From: Lentinus brumalis
Lineage: Eukaryota; Basidiomycota; Agaricomycetes; Polyporales; Polyporaceae
NCBI GenBank assembly: GCA_001792895.1
Contig: MARA01000002.1
Coordinates: 372,001 to 436,000, forward strand
Direction: 5' to 3'
Length of the DNA stretch: 64,000 bases
Positions within the stretch are counted from its first letter, which is position 1. Each line of letters begins with the position of its first letter. Positions 11,991 through 24,100 of the stretch are shown one piece after another. A program made the translations under genes and the position numbers. Below the pieces are notes generated by a model, which had not been told where the DNA came from, made no database searches, and saw nothing but the letters and a program-made list of their open reading frames with translations.

Positions 11991-14219
11991 ATGGCCAGCC
12001 TCAACTCCCTCCTGAACCCCGAGTCTTCCTACGATCCCTCGGCCAGGTGTGTATCCTCTCGTTCGCACACTGTACGTCCCTCATCCCCGCATCTGCCTCT
12101 ATCGTGCAGGTTACAGGTCGCCGCCCCATCTCCCAGCAGCTCCACCACCTCTCCCACAGAGAAGACGTCCGAGGGCAGCAACACTGCAGTTGAGCTCAGA
12201 GCGCCTCCACGTGCTGAAGTCGTCATCCGGGCCCATGAGCCGCATCCCGACTGCCCCGACACCCTCGCCTGCCTTCCGGATACCGATGGCCGTCCTCAAC
12301 ACACGCTCCCCGTAATTCTACGGTGTACTATCCTCGGAAGCCCTCGCAAACGGCTGACCATTCGGGAGATATACGCTGCAATGGAGAGAAAATATCCATA
12401 TTACAAGACGGCGGGTCCGGCATGGAAGGTATGTCCTCTGCTGTCCTCGGCCTCGCCCCCCACCCCGTATTCCCGCTTCGAAGGGTGCTGAACGCACGCT
12501 TCAGCAATCTGTGCGGCACCACTTATCCCTGAATCGTCTGTTCGAGCGACAACCTCGTCCTCCCTCCGATCCCGGGTTCGGGTCGTACTGGACTGTCAAC
12601 CTTGACGCGCCCCCGGGAACCAAACGTCCGAGGAAGAGAGGAGGGAGGTCAAAGAACGATGGCTCCGAGCTGGGTACTATCCACGGTTTGGGTCCCTTGC
12701 ACTTGCACCCAGGAACTATCGTTCCGATGCACATAAGTATGCAACCACCCCCGTATACTGTCATGACCGTCCAGCCGCCGCCGTCCGCGACCTCAACTAC
12801 CATGACCACGTCTCCGAATACTGCGTCGAGTTCATCTGGCCCCCCTTCTGCTCCCGTGCAGCAGCCTCACATGCACAGGCATTCTGAGGACTCTCTGCAA
12901 TACTACGAGGACCCGCTCCCTTCGGGTCCCCAGCCCGCTCCCACAAGGCCATACTATCGATCATACTCGCCACCGCCTACCCAGCAGCAACATGATCAAT
13001 TGCCGCACCCGCAGCAACCGCCGCCGCTACCTCCAAACGCGCAACCCCCTCCGCATCATGCTCAACCGCCGCCGCCACATCATACCCACTCACAACCGCC
13101 TTCGCACTCACACTCTCAACACTCTCCACATATGCACTCTCAGCACTCACACCATCCTCATCCTCATCCTCACCCGCATTCTGTACCACCATCGCATGCA
13201 CATACACTACCTTCGCCGTCCCATCAGCCACCGCATCACCATCAGCCACAACGCCAGCATCCCCCACCTCCCCCGCCTCCGCCATATGCCCATGCGCCAC
13301 CACAGTCCCAGCCTAACCATCATTCTCACCCACCTCAATCTAATTCTCACCCCCAGCTTCACCCTCACTCTCACCAGCCGCCTCCTCCGCCGCCTCCGCT
13401 TCCTCACTCCCGTTCACAACAGCTGCAACCGCCACCGCCACCTCCTCCTCAGCGTTCTCATTCGCATTCACAGCCGTCGCCCCATAGTCACCCTCGTTCT
13501 CACCAGTCTCACCAGCATCCGCAACAGCAGTCACCTCGGCATTCGCAACCACACTCCCACCCGCCCCGCATCCACATCAGCACTCACCTGCGAACAGCAA
13601 TTCTCATCCACAGCCCGTGTCTACGATCGCGAAGCTACGTCCCGTGGACAGTCGGTCGTTCAGTGCGCCGAACATCCGTAATCACGGGCTGTACGACGAT
13701 GACGACGATGACGAGATGGACTGGGACGAAGACGGTGACGGGACGTACCACTCCGACGATGACTACTCGAGTTCGGACGACATGCCGTACAGATACGACC
13801 CCCGGGCCCCCAAGCGCGGTCCGAATTCCTATTCGGGGTCGAGCCATCGCAGCTACTCCGGTTCGCAGGGGCAGTCCGGCCGGCCAGCATTACACGGCGC
13901 GTTCTCAAGCTACGCGGCTGGTGATCACGCGGACCCCACGATCGAGCGATTGAAGAAGGAGATGGCGGGGCTCCGGCGGCAGTCGCAGGACGCGGTGACC
14001 GCGTCGCTGAGGCTGTCGGACCAGCTGACCGCGGCCGAGGAGGAGGCAACGCGTGCAAAAGCTGCGCTCAAGGTCGCGGAGAGCATGCTGGAGGACGAAG
14101 CCAGGCGCCGGCTGCAGGCGGAGAAGACGGCAGAGGAAGAGGTGAGGAGGCGGCGGGCGGCGGAGGACGCACTCCGGCAGTATCAGGCACGAGAGCAGCA
14201 GCGGAAGTATTCGCGGTAG
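11991..14219 (+). CDS. forkhead-domain transcription factor
   Basis: Exons are 11991-12046, 12110-12428 and 12505-14219. The forkhead DNA-binding domain spans residues about 83-170: helix 1/2 (RKRLTIREIYAAMERKYPYY), the recognition helix across the exon 2/3 junction (AWKQSVRHHLSLNRLF) and the wing (DPGFGSYWTV), followed by a basic patch KRPRKRGGRSK that could be a nuclear signal. A long Pro/His/Gln tract follows, then an acidic DDDDDDEMDWDEDGDG stretch and a C-terminal coiled coil (TIERLKKEMAGLRRQ through REQQRKYS). The frame changes by one missing base in the C4 run at 13564-13567. The downstream frame is clearly coding, and restoring one base gives 696 residues. Target genes cannot be inferred. 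The domain call is firm; the extent of the low-complexity region is approximate. Confidence 0.9.
12980..13612 (+). repeat. Pro/His/Gln/Ser low-complexity coding repeat
   Basis: This is an irregular trinucleotide-rich segment inside the forkhead gene, made of CCN, CAY and CAR codons with little else. It encodes roughly 200 residues of alternating Pro, His, Ser and Gln, a typical disordered region and a likely site of length variation between strains. Long open frames on other strands here are compositional artefacts. Confidence 0.8.
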
Positions 14220-15285
14220 CTGCTCGTTCGTTGGTGCTCGGTCTTCGTCGCCTTCTCGCCCATCAGTCTGACTTCGTCGCCGTATGCTTCTTCACTTCTG
14301 GTTTGCTTTGTTTCTTCTCGTATGTAGTCCTTGCGTCTTCTTTTACGTGTGCCGTCTCGCGCCCACTGCCCGCTGTCTCCGTCTGCTCACCAGCCCATAG
14401 CCCACTCTTCTAGCCATCAGGGTCTACTACTGGATCTCCCGGGAGGTTGTAATGATATCTGCTTTGTTGCTGACTTATGCATAATGCCTCACTTCAGGAT
14501 ATTTGGATTTCTGGTTCACGCCGTACACTTCCATGCACACTGTCGATAGTATAGACGTCAATAGCCGGATTCCGGATGCCCCTCGACGTTCGTGAACAAG
14601 TGTCGGTCGGACCACGGAGACGCGTTCAAGACCCGTGGGCTGAAATTTGCATTGGACTGCGAGGCTGCCTGTGGACAGCTCTTGGCGACCCTGGCGGAGA
14701 AGACAGGCGGGGACGAGAGGGACCCTTTCCTGGCAGACAATGGACTGCCTGATATGGCGGTTTGTTTTTACATCGCGGATCGGTCGTACATTGTGTGTCC
14801 CTTCGCCGCCGATGAGTGCGCACGCGATTTCGGGGCGGTCAGCGGTGCATTCGATGCCGGACCCGGTCTGGAAAGAATGTTGCTGCTTGCTCACGTTGTA
14901 GGCGAGCGTGGTGGGTCCCCGTGCGGGCGTGTGGGGAGATAGCGCGTCTGATGGTGGCGGCGTCGGAAACTCCGCTGGGCGATTCTCCCGCCGAGAACGG
15001 CAGAAATGACAGGGTAGCGTTGGGCGTGCATGCGGTGTTCCGTAAGCGTTGGAGAGCGTGTGCGGGACAATCAGACGAGAAGCAGCCGAGTGTGCAGGGC
15101 ATTCAGTCTGTTCACACAAGTTCGAACCCCGGAGCGCCCGCTGCTGCTGATAGCCGCCGGGAGGAGCGGGATTGAGGCTGTTGGACAACAACCACAAACA
15201 CGCGTGAAATTCGCCGAGACGCCCGGGCGTGTGCGCGTCTGCGTCTGCTCTGCGTCTGTGTCCAGTCCTCCTCCTTCTCTCTCCC
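14220..15285. other. intergenic, forkhead 3' flank and UTP13 promoter
   Basis: The first 200 bases are T-rich 3' untranslated sequence of the forkhead gene. A 297-codon minus-strand frame covers most of the rest but has no family resemblance, no splice support and a composition expected from GC-rich DNA. CT-rich sequence (15250-15285) leads into the UTP13 start. Confidence 0.5.
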
Positions 15286-18200
15286 ATGGACGCTGCACAC
15301 CGCCCGAAGCCCAGGACCGCGTACGTTGTCTTCCTGCTCCCCTCGCACGCCGCTGACAGTGCGCGCACACAGCTTCAAAAAAGCCCGCGTCGTCGCGCCG
15401 CTGCACACCGCAGGGCCTGTGGCACCAACCCCCGATGGATCGCGACTGGTCACCTGTGTAGGAGAGGACGCGCTGCTCACAGACATCAAGGCAGGCGTGG
15501 AGATATGCCGCTTTGCAGGGGTGAGTCGCCATGTTTTCGCACTCCGTTCTACGCCTTCCTGACCGCGGGCCGCACTCGCAGGACACGGAATCTATCACGT
15601 CTCTCTGCATCACTCCGTCCTCTTCCCACCTCCTCATCTTCACCTCTTCCCTGTCACTCCGTATCTACGAGATTCCATCCTCGTTCACACCACAGGCGAA
15701 ACCCATCAAGCCTGTCCGGGTCATCGCCCGCGCGCATGACGCGCCCGTGCACGTCTGCAAGTCCGACCCGACCTCGACATACCTCGCCTCCGGCTCCGCT
15801 GACGGCGTCGTCAAGGTATGGGACATCCTCCGTGGCTACGTCACGCACCTCTTCAAGGGCCATGGCGGCGTCGTCAGCGCGCTCGCCTTCAACTACCCAT
15901 TCGACCCATCTTCCGTCGTCCGTGAACAGAAGATGCAGCTCATCACGGCGTCCGTAGACACCCGCATTCGCATCTTCGATCTTTCCGCTGCTGCCGCGCG
16001 CGCAACTGGCGGATCGAAGCCCGAGGCCGTGCTTGAGGGTCACGTCTCGGTCCCTCGCGGTCTCGACATCTCTCCAGACGGCAAGTGGCTTGTCAGCGGC
16101 GGCCGAGACTCGGTCGTACTCATCTGGGATATCTCGTCCAAGGCGCCTTCGTCCTCAGGCCAAAAGAGCAGTAAAGGGAAGGGCAAGGCTGCCGAGTTTT
16201 CGCCCGTACTGCACAAGACAATACCTGTACTCGAGCGCGTCGAGGCCGTTGGTCTCTTACATCCTGACGAAGACCTCGCGGGCGCGCCCTCTGGCCCTGG
16301 GAAGCTCCGCTTCTTCACCGGAGGAGAGAAAGGCTTGGTCAGGATATGGGATGCGCGCGAGGGCACCGTGCTCTTCAGTCTCGGGCACGAACAAGAGCAC
16401 ACCACCGAGGACCAGGAGGAACAACGACAAATTGTAGACGCCATGTGAGTCTTCTAGTTCGGTGTCTTTCTGCCACAGCCGCTCATCGAAGCCTGCAGTT
16501 ACGTACCGTCTACATCCACCATCGTGTCTGTCCACGCCGACCAGAACATTCTTTTCCACTCGCTCTCGACCCAGACACTGAGCCGGCAGCTCATCGGCTT
16601 CAACGATGAAATTATCGACGCCACTTTCCTCTCACCCACCCTCCCTCTCCAGACATCCGTACCTTCGCCACTATCCGACACTCACGTAGCGCTCGCGACG
16701 AATTCCTCGCTCATTCGAGTGTACTCAACCTCCTCCTTGGACGCCCGGCTTATTTCGGGGCACTCGGAGATAGTGCTCTGTCTTGATCATGGCGCTCAGG
16801 GCCGCGTGCTCGCTAGCGGCAGCAAGGACCGCTCTGCGCGCATATGGGCACCGGTGCGCCCAAGGGCAAGCGAGGAAGAAGAGGGCGCAGTCGCACAGAC
16901 AGTCCCCGAGTGGCGTTGCGTCGCCGTCTGTGAGGGGCACGCTGAGAGCGTCGGCGCGATTGCGATGTCGCGGAAGGCGTTCTCGGGCGACGCCCCGTCT
17001 GCCTCGGGCTCTGGCGGCGACAACCTGCGGTTCATGTTCACCGGCAGCCAGGACCGCACAATCAAGATGTGGGACCTCGCTTCTGTTCCACTTGTCGCGG
17101 AGGACGGGGAAGGCGCGCATATAGTCAAGTGCAAGAGCTTGACGACGCAGAAGGCGCACGACAAGGACATCAACTCGCTCGATGTCGCACCGAACGACCG
17201 GCTGCTTGTGTCCGGCTCGCAGGACCGCACTGCCAAGGTGTGGGAGATCGAGTATGTGGCGACGAGCGCGGGCGTGCGGGGCGAGCTCCGGCTGCTCGGG
17301 ACGTGCAAGGGGCACAAACGTGGCGTATGGTGTGTGCGCTTTGGGAAGGCTGAGAGGGTGCTTGCGACCGGCAGCGGTGACAAGACAGTCAAGCTTTGGA
17401 GTCTGGACGACTTCACGTGCGTGAAGACGTTCGAGGGGCACACGAACTCGGTTCTTCGCGTCGACTTCATCAATGCTGGCATGCAGATGGTGAGCAGCGC
17501 GAGCGATGGGCTTGTCAAGGTGTGGAACGTCCGCGACGAGACGTGTGCGGCCACCATGGACAACCACGAAGACAAGGTGAGACCTCCCGCTTTTGTTACT
17601 ATCACGTCCATTCACTGATCCGGTCTATGAAGGTCTGGGCACTCGCCGTCAGCAGCGACGAGTCCACGATCGTGTCCGGTGCTGCCGACTCCGTAGTCAC
17701 GTTCTGGCAAGACTGCACGGAAGAGCAGGAAGTCCAGAAGGAGGCACAGCGGGCGCAACTCGTCGAGAAGTAGGTCTCCCCTTGCCTTCCTGCTTCGTCC
17801 ATAACTGACAGCTTTTACCAGGGAGCAAGACTTTGCCAACTACCTCGCGCTGCACGACTACCGCAACGCGATCCTGCTCGCACTCAACATGGCCCAGCCC
17901 GGCCGCCTGCACGCGCTCTTCTCCTCGCTCCCGTCCTCGGCGGACGCGCACGCGGACGGAGACGGAGACGCATCCGAGCGGACTCCGTCCATTACGGGCC
18001 ACGCGGCCGTCGATGAGGTCCTCCGCACCCTTCCCGGGTCCGATCTAGCGCGGCTCCTCCGCTACGTCCGCGACTGGAACGCGAAGGCGAAGACAAGCGT
18101 AGTCGCGCAGCGCGTGCTCCATGCGATCGTCAAGCTGCGTCCGGCAGAAGATCTCGCGCGTGCGTTCGACGAGGAAGCGACGTTCAACGCCTTTACCGCT

Positions 18201-18469
18201 AGCACGGACGGTGCAGGCGACGCGGAGGGCACGGTTGCTCCTCCTGAGGGCGCGGCGCGACCGCGCTGAAGGAGCTCATCGATGCGCTCCTCCCGTACAC
18301 TGAGCGCCACTTGACACGAATGGAGAAGCTGCTTCAAGACAGCTATGTTGTCGAACACCTCCTTTCGGAGATGGACGACGGCATGTTCGGCGAGCTCGGT
18401 GACGACGATGAGGACGATGTCGACGCTTTTGCGATGGACGTCGACAGGTCCGTCGCAGTGTCAGCGTGA
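15286..18469 (+). CDS. UTP13: U3 snoRNA-associated protein Utp13
   Basis: Utp13 is a WD40 scaffold of the UtpB complex in the nucleolar small-subunit processome, needed for 18S rRNA maturation. Exons are 15286-15320, 15373-15520, 15582-16444, 16499-17576, 17633-17769 and 17822-18469. The start matches the family (FKKARVVAPLHTAGPVA). About a dozen WD repeats follow, many with clear GH...WD spacing (ASGSADGVVKVWD, SGSQDRTAKVWE, ATGSGDKTVKLWS). The C-terminus is the Utp13-specific helical domain (FANYLALHDYRNAILLAL, LARLLRYVRDWN, LKELIDALLPYTERHL). One base is missing in the GC-rich stretch 18240-18262: the frame hits a stop at 18267, while the correct C-terminus continues in the next frame to 18469. 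Restored length is 969 residues. The identification is strong. Confidence 0.93.
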
Positions 18470-18741
18470 GGTTACCTACATGGCATGCGCAAAAGTACAG
18501 TAGTTCGACGTCTTACTACCACTTCGCATTTTATCATTATTACCTGCTTTCTCGATCTGTGAAGAGACATGTTCATTCGCTCCGGATAATGCACAGAGGT
18601 GAGACGACTGATATCTATGACACTGACAGAGCTGCTACAAAGACAAGTTGAAGCGTGAAGAATGCGTTCCATAATATACATGTGTCGATGCTATCAGTCC
18701 ATATGATACAGGGTTCTTTTTTCGAGTCGAACCAGGCTTGA

Positions 18742-21025
18742 TCAAGTGAAGATGACCTTCTCTCCCGGACGACCCTCTGACAAAAGCACAACAGCCTGCA
18801 AGCCGTTTGTTAGTCCTGGACAACGTCGGCAGCTGTCGCACACTCACATATTTGCCGCTGATCTTCCAACCCTCCTCCTCCTTATCAAGGCGCTCTGCAA
18901 TCTCGTTGCCGTCGGGGCCGAGACCAACGACGACATCGCTCTTGATCGTACGCAGACTACAGATCCTTGGGGCGCCTGCGGTAGAGGCCATGGGACCGAT
19001 CGCAATGTCGAAGTCGGTCGAAGGGGGTGCTGCACAGTCGTAAGTCAACTGAAGCGAGCTTCATCAGTATGCCACCCTAAGCAAGCAGCGATAGATCCGT
19101 ACCTTGCGGTGGTTGAGATCACCCTTGAAAATCACAAGGTCCGAACGCGAAAGGTGGAGGAAGAGATCAGGTGCTTCGTTGGGGAGCTCCCAGAAGGTGA
19201 AGCCGGTGCACCAGAACGGGTGCTGCTCATACACCCACTTGCCCTCCTTCTCGTATTGCTGTGATGAACAGAGTGAGCCAACAGTACGAGACACTCACGC
19301 ACAGCTGTACACACCTTCCAACGCATGCCAAGACGGCGAAGACTGTCCTTCTCCTCCTCAGTGGCCTTCGGGAAGAGGTGACCGTACACCATGGAGTTCA
19401 TCAACCACGACCAGTCCTTCTTCGTCACGTCGGAGACGAACCAGGGATACCGCTTGCCATGGAAACGGACTTCCTTAGCGAGTCCGCTCTGGATCAAGAA
19501 GTCGGCTGCACATACTAGGTCAGCGAAGAGGGTCGTAGCTCGCTGCCATTACCACTCACCGTAGACGCAGTCGCAGTACAGCTCGAAGCCAGCATTGTCG
19601 AGAACGAAGTCAATCCGTCCGCCAGTGTTGGCGCGCAGGCTGACGGCTGTTTCCCAGAGCTGCTTCATGTGGTTACCCAGGATGTTCTTCTCCGTCGCCG
19701 CGAGATTGGCACCACCCGTGGACTGCAGAGACTTGATCTGTTCCTCGGTCATGTTGATCAGGAGTGACAGATCAGTCGAGTTGCCCCAGAGACAGACTAG
19801 GAACGTAAGTGGGATATCAGCGCGGGATATCTAGCGCGTAGGAAGAAGACATACTTTGAGTGAGCTCCAGAAACATGAGTCGCTCGGCCTCGAGCTTCTC
19901 CTCCGCTGAGAGGTTCTCCTTGAGAGCAAACGGCTCGGCAAACCGCATGGAGAGTTCGAAGACTGCGTCGTGCGAGCGGGAGAAAGTATCGCACTGAACC
20001 ACCTCAGCATGAACCGGGGCAAAAGGACTTCGGTGCGTCCACTTACCTTCTGCCGGAAGAATACGTCATAGTTCTTCCAATGCTTGCTGACGCTGAAGCA
20101 TTCCTGCAGACGACGGTACTTGTAGGCCTCGGCGAAAAGCCAGGGCGCGTTCATGAAAGTCTTGCCTGATCAACATCGAGTCAGTCGCTGCGTGACAGGA
20201 AAGAAGAGAGGGTAGGCGATCCCAGAATAGGCAAGTGCTCCGAGAACGCGGAAATGCGTGCGTGGGAAGGATCCGCGTACAAGCGTACAAGCGTACAAAG
20301 ACAGAACCTACAGTAACAGAACGCTATCACTCACCTTGGAAGTACTTCGCGATCAACTTGTTCCAAAGGGCGACATCAGCCTCTCCATCATCGATGATGG
20401 GACGAAGCTTCGCCTGCTCCTGAAGCTCCTTCATGAGGGCGTTCATCCGCTCGATGCACTGGACGAGGTCGATGATACGTTCCTCGTCGTATTCCTGGTT
20501 CAAGGTGAGCACCACATCTTCGATGCCCTTGCCGAGGATAGTCGGGAGACGTTGGCCCATCGTGGCGTAGGCGAACGAATACCTGAGGGTAGCGTCGGGT
20601 TCAGTGTGGCGCGCAGGCTGCGAGAACGTAACACAACGTACTCATGGTATCCACGATAAGCGGGCCATGGCGGGTTGTTGGGATCGATCTACGACGACTC
20701 GAAGTCAGCCAGATCTGCGCATATATGCGGACATTATCATGTGGGGGTGGGTGTATGCGCTGACAACTACGCAGGGAGATGGCGAATGGTGTATACATAC
20801 CGTGGATGGCGAGCGAGGGTACACAGGCTTGATCTTCTGGCGACTGGGAAGATGAGAGAGTTTGAGGGACATGCGGTTGGGGGCATCCTTTGTCCCCGTC
20901 GTCCCGTTGGGAGGTGGCGCAGCACCGTTCGGAACAACTTGCGCGCTCATATCGATCTGCTTGGGGTCGACAGGGTCAGCCTGTTCGTGCGGGGGCGTCG
21001 GGGGGAAATAGGAGTTGGCGGGCAT
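18742..21025 (-). CDS. DUF89 damage-control phosphatase, ARMT1 type
   Basis: Ten exons, 21025-20801, 20688-20642, 20582-20335, 20165-20047, 19993-19855, 19796-19560, 19505-19315, 19258-19103, 19048-18848 and 18795-18742, encode an intact 538 residues. DUF89 proteins are metal-dependent phosphatases that clear harmful phosphometabolites such as fructose-1-phosphate and related sugar phosphates; ARMT1 and yeast YMR027W are the close relatives. Conserved blocks are NPPWPAYRGYHEYSF, CLWGNSTDLSLL, the metal site LDNAGFELYCD, the FKGDLNHRKLTYD signature and LRTIKSDVVVGL. The N-terminal 50 residues are a disordered Pro/Asn-rich extension. Intron 3 is unusually long (169 nt) and holds a short tandem repeat. 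A TATA box at 21125-21131 lies about 100 bases upstream. The family call is firm; the physiological substrate is inferred. Confidence 0.92.
20275..20298. repeat. three tandem copies of GCGTACAA
   Basis: Three perfect head-to-tail copies of an 8-base unit lie inside intron 3 of the DUF89 gene (20166-20334). They contribute to that intron being about three times longer than its neighbours. Confidence 0.9.
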
Positions 21026-21124
21026 GGCGAGGGTAGGGAATAGGGGGGGGAGTTCGGCGTTGGCGACACGCTCAACGGACGATGGACTGGGGAGAAAGCT
21101 GGAGGACGAGGGACTGACCTGGCG

Positions 21125-21131
21125 TTTTATA
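21125..21131 (-). promoter_or_regulatory. TATA box of DUF89 gene
   Basis: TATAAAA on the minus strand, 100 bases upstream of the ATG at 21025, is the right distance for a transcription start near 21100. Confidence 0.55.
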
Positions 21132-24100
21132 GAGAGCTGATGGCGGTCAGAAGAGAAGTCGGCTTTTCATTCTTCGGCCCATGCTGCGTTTTCAAGTCGC
21201 CCGGGGATGATTGCTCTCAGCGGGGACATGACGTCACGCGTCGACAGCCGACTAAACCCATCACAGGCAAGTGCACTGCCGCATCCGCCGACGCCACCTC
21301 ACGCCCGCCGTGTGCGCCCTCGTCGTCGCTGTCTTGGTCCTGCTCGCCGTCGCCTGCGCCTTTGCCATCACTTCTCGCGCGGCTGCGCTCGGCAATGCTA
21401 GTCATATGGGGCTGCTTCGAGAGGCGCAGTTCGTCGATTACGTCCGGCGTGTATTGTCGCACCCGCAGGCTTATCACACCATTATCAGTGCCCCATTCGA
21501 GAGACATCTCGCGCTTGGTTTCCGCTTTCACTCGAACTGCCGAAATTCTCTCCGTTCCTCTCTCCGCCCCGGCGACAACGTCGAACCACCGGTGCTTCTG
21601 ATCTTGCTAGGCTCCCAACTGGCTCCACTTGGCGGTCGCTGGTTGGAACGCTGAAGGACATCCATGGTCCTGCCCATATCGATACACGTTGAGCGACCCC
21701 CTCTTCCCGCAACTTTGTTCGGACTCTCAGAGTCTCACACAAAGCCCCGTTTCTGTCACACTCCACAGCTTCGTCCGCTGTGGGGCCCTCACTACTTCGC
21801 GAGTACGCAAACGTACCCGGTTGCCGATCCCGAGCGGGGTCGTAAACTTATCACGCCTAGTACGTACCCCCACTCCGCTGCAGCTGCACCATACTTGTGC
21901 AAATGTTTGATCGATACTCACCATGCGGGGTGTGCGAATGCAATCACCAAGTAATGCTCAAGCACAGCGGCAATCGGCAACAAATCCTATATAGCTACAT
22001 AGCTGCATGGAGCTGCATGGGGGCGAACGTGCGCTGTACGGTGGGTGCCCCGCCTTGCTATATGTTTGATTAGTGCGTCATATGTCGCATCTCAAACCTT
22101 CACGCGTATGCCACACTTGACTTCACCTTTACATAACTGGACCGCCACTGGCGAACTTCACAAAAGGGACCATGCACATGGATGATTTCCTGGGCTTTTG
22201 ACAACATCCTCGCGGTGGCCGATGCATGCGAAGATACACTCCAAATAGACGGACTCTTTTGAGACAGTATGGGAGTTTCTCATCATGCAACATTGCGTGT
22301 AGGTGACGTATTCGTCGCTGCATACGAGGACGCTCGGATTAGTACTGTGACACGAACATGAATAAGAGGTCGGTCAGATATAGACCTTTAGCTTGTGACC
22401 GCAGGCGACCTGTCTACGTCGCAGATGCTAATCAAGCTCACCGAACAACGCCGTCGCAAAAATGCGACTGTTTGATGCGCACGCTATGCGCGGGGAAACT
22501 GGGATGATGCAGGACTGTATACTCGGACGCGTGTAGAGCGTGCAAGTCCTCAGGTCTCAAATGGAGTGAAGAGATCCGCGTCATACGGGGTGAACGAGTT
22601 GACCTGGTGGGCTGCAAGCGGCTGTTGTCTCGCCGATACAGCCGCGAGCAGGCTGACCAAGGTGCATAGTACCGGCCTGTAAGAAAACCACATGTTTGCA
22701 AGCTTCCACTCGGTCCGAACCTAAAGCTGGTCAGACATACCACGTTCCGAAGGATATGCTCGCGACTGCGTACCTATCGAAAGCTTGCGGTTGAGAGCGA
22801 GCTGGTGGGCACAGTTCAAGAGCAGCCACCAGCGGCGATACATCATACTGTCGGGGACTTGGGGCTCGTGCGCGTGAGAGTCGCGACTGCTCGCGAGAGT
22901 GGAAGCCCATAGATGGTATACCACCATGTTGGCGACGCCCTCAGGTGATATGGCGTCCGCCGTCCGCAGAAATTCTACTTCGGTGACGCACTGTGTGGAT
23001 GTCGAAGGGCACACATACACCACCCACTCCAACATGTCAAGACGGTCAGTTGTTCCCCAGACGAACATCGAGTTCGCAGTCATGACGAAGCGCATCGCGT
23101 CGGAAGAAAGCAAACTCACCTGGCACTCCGCCAGCTTGCCAGCTTGTTACACAATGAACCACACTTACTTACCTTCTCGCCTACACCCTACGCCTCCGGA
23201 TACTATACCCTATGCGAACACGCCTAACGATCATTCACGATGTCCCGACCGATGATGTTTTCCGCCGCATACAGCCAGTCGAAGTTCGTACGAGGGAAGC
23301 AGAGCGTGCGCTGCGCCGGGTTCAGGCGAGCGGGCCGCGGCCCTCTGGTCATCCTAGAGGGTCACCACGGCCCATGGCCCAGCGAGCTAGATGACGAAAG
23401 GGAAGACAAGCGGCGCGACCCGCATGCCTTGCACGACTCTGGAGGCTCGAGCTGTGGTCTTGGAGAGGCCGCGCTGCCCGAGTGAACTCTGCGCGCGTCA
23501 GCAAGCGGGATGGGCGCCAGCGCTGCTCTCCAGTCAACACCACGACTGCCTCTCACATCCTTCCATGCACGACTGACTTCGCAAGCTGGGGGTGTACTAA
23601 CATCTGACGTTTATTGTGGTTGCTCTTAGCCTACAACTTCTCGCGGGGTCTTCCCTGGATCCACCGATAAGATCGTGCCCTCTCCCCGCCCATCCGATGT
23701 AAACAACATGGACTATAGACAGTCTGTGCAACCATTTCTGAGCACATATACAGGCATTATGACCTCGCCGCCATCCCTCGACCGCTTCCACGTCAGTCGT
23801 TAGGATATCCACCTCGGTCGTCGGTGAGCTCAAACATGAGAATGCCAGTGGCCCTTGTTACGGCCCCGTCTTATCTCTCTCTTGTTCTTCCAAGTACTGG
23901 CGAATCGTTCTGACGCACCTTCTCTACACCACAGCCCGGTATCCCGCCATACGGTGGAAGTATCCGCAACCTAACGCCCAGGTCCAATCCAAGTCGCCTG
24001 CGGATTCCCAGGCCACTACTTACGAATTCCATGACAAAACGCCTACCATGCTTTGGCCGCCCCGCCCGCAGGCAGGCCTGTCCGTACCCAACCCATAGCG

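Noticed and set aside
12992..13681. 229-codon plus-strand frame rich in Ile, Leu, His and Arg
   Set aside because: Alternate reading of the CAC/CCN-rich forkhead tract, not a separate gene.
14475..15368. 297-codon minus-strand frame between forkhead and UTP13
   Set aside because: No domain or splice support, Arg/Ser/Pro composition typical of noncoding GC-rich DNA, and it overlaps the UTP13 first exon and promoter.
16725..17615. Two overlapping 270-296 codon minus-strand frames inside UTP13
   Set aside because: Shadows of the WD40 coding sequence; the sense strand has clear repeats.
18614..18632. Short sequence shared with 4022-4040 (TATGACACTGACAGA)
   Set aside because: A 15-base match with no extension on either side, treated as chance and not as a dispersed repeat.
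21217..21507. Minus-strand frame with acidic tail upstream of the DUF89 gene
   Set aside because: Starts at an ATG but overlaps the flank of the DUF89 promoter, has no homology I know, and its Ser/Asp-rich end may be compositional.
22721..23119. Minus-strand frame of 133 codons
   Set aside because: Contains protein-like words but no family match, no convincing start and no consistent splice partners; kept only as part of the unexplained gap.
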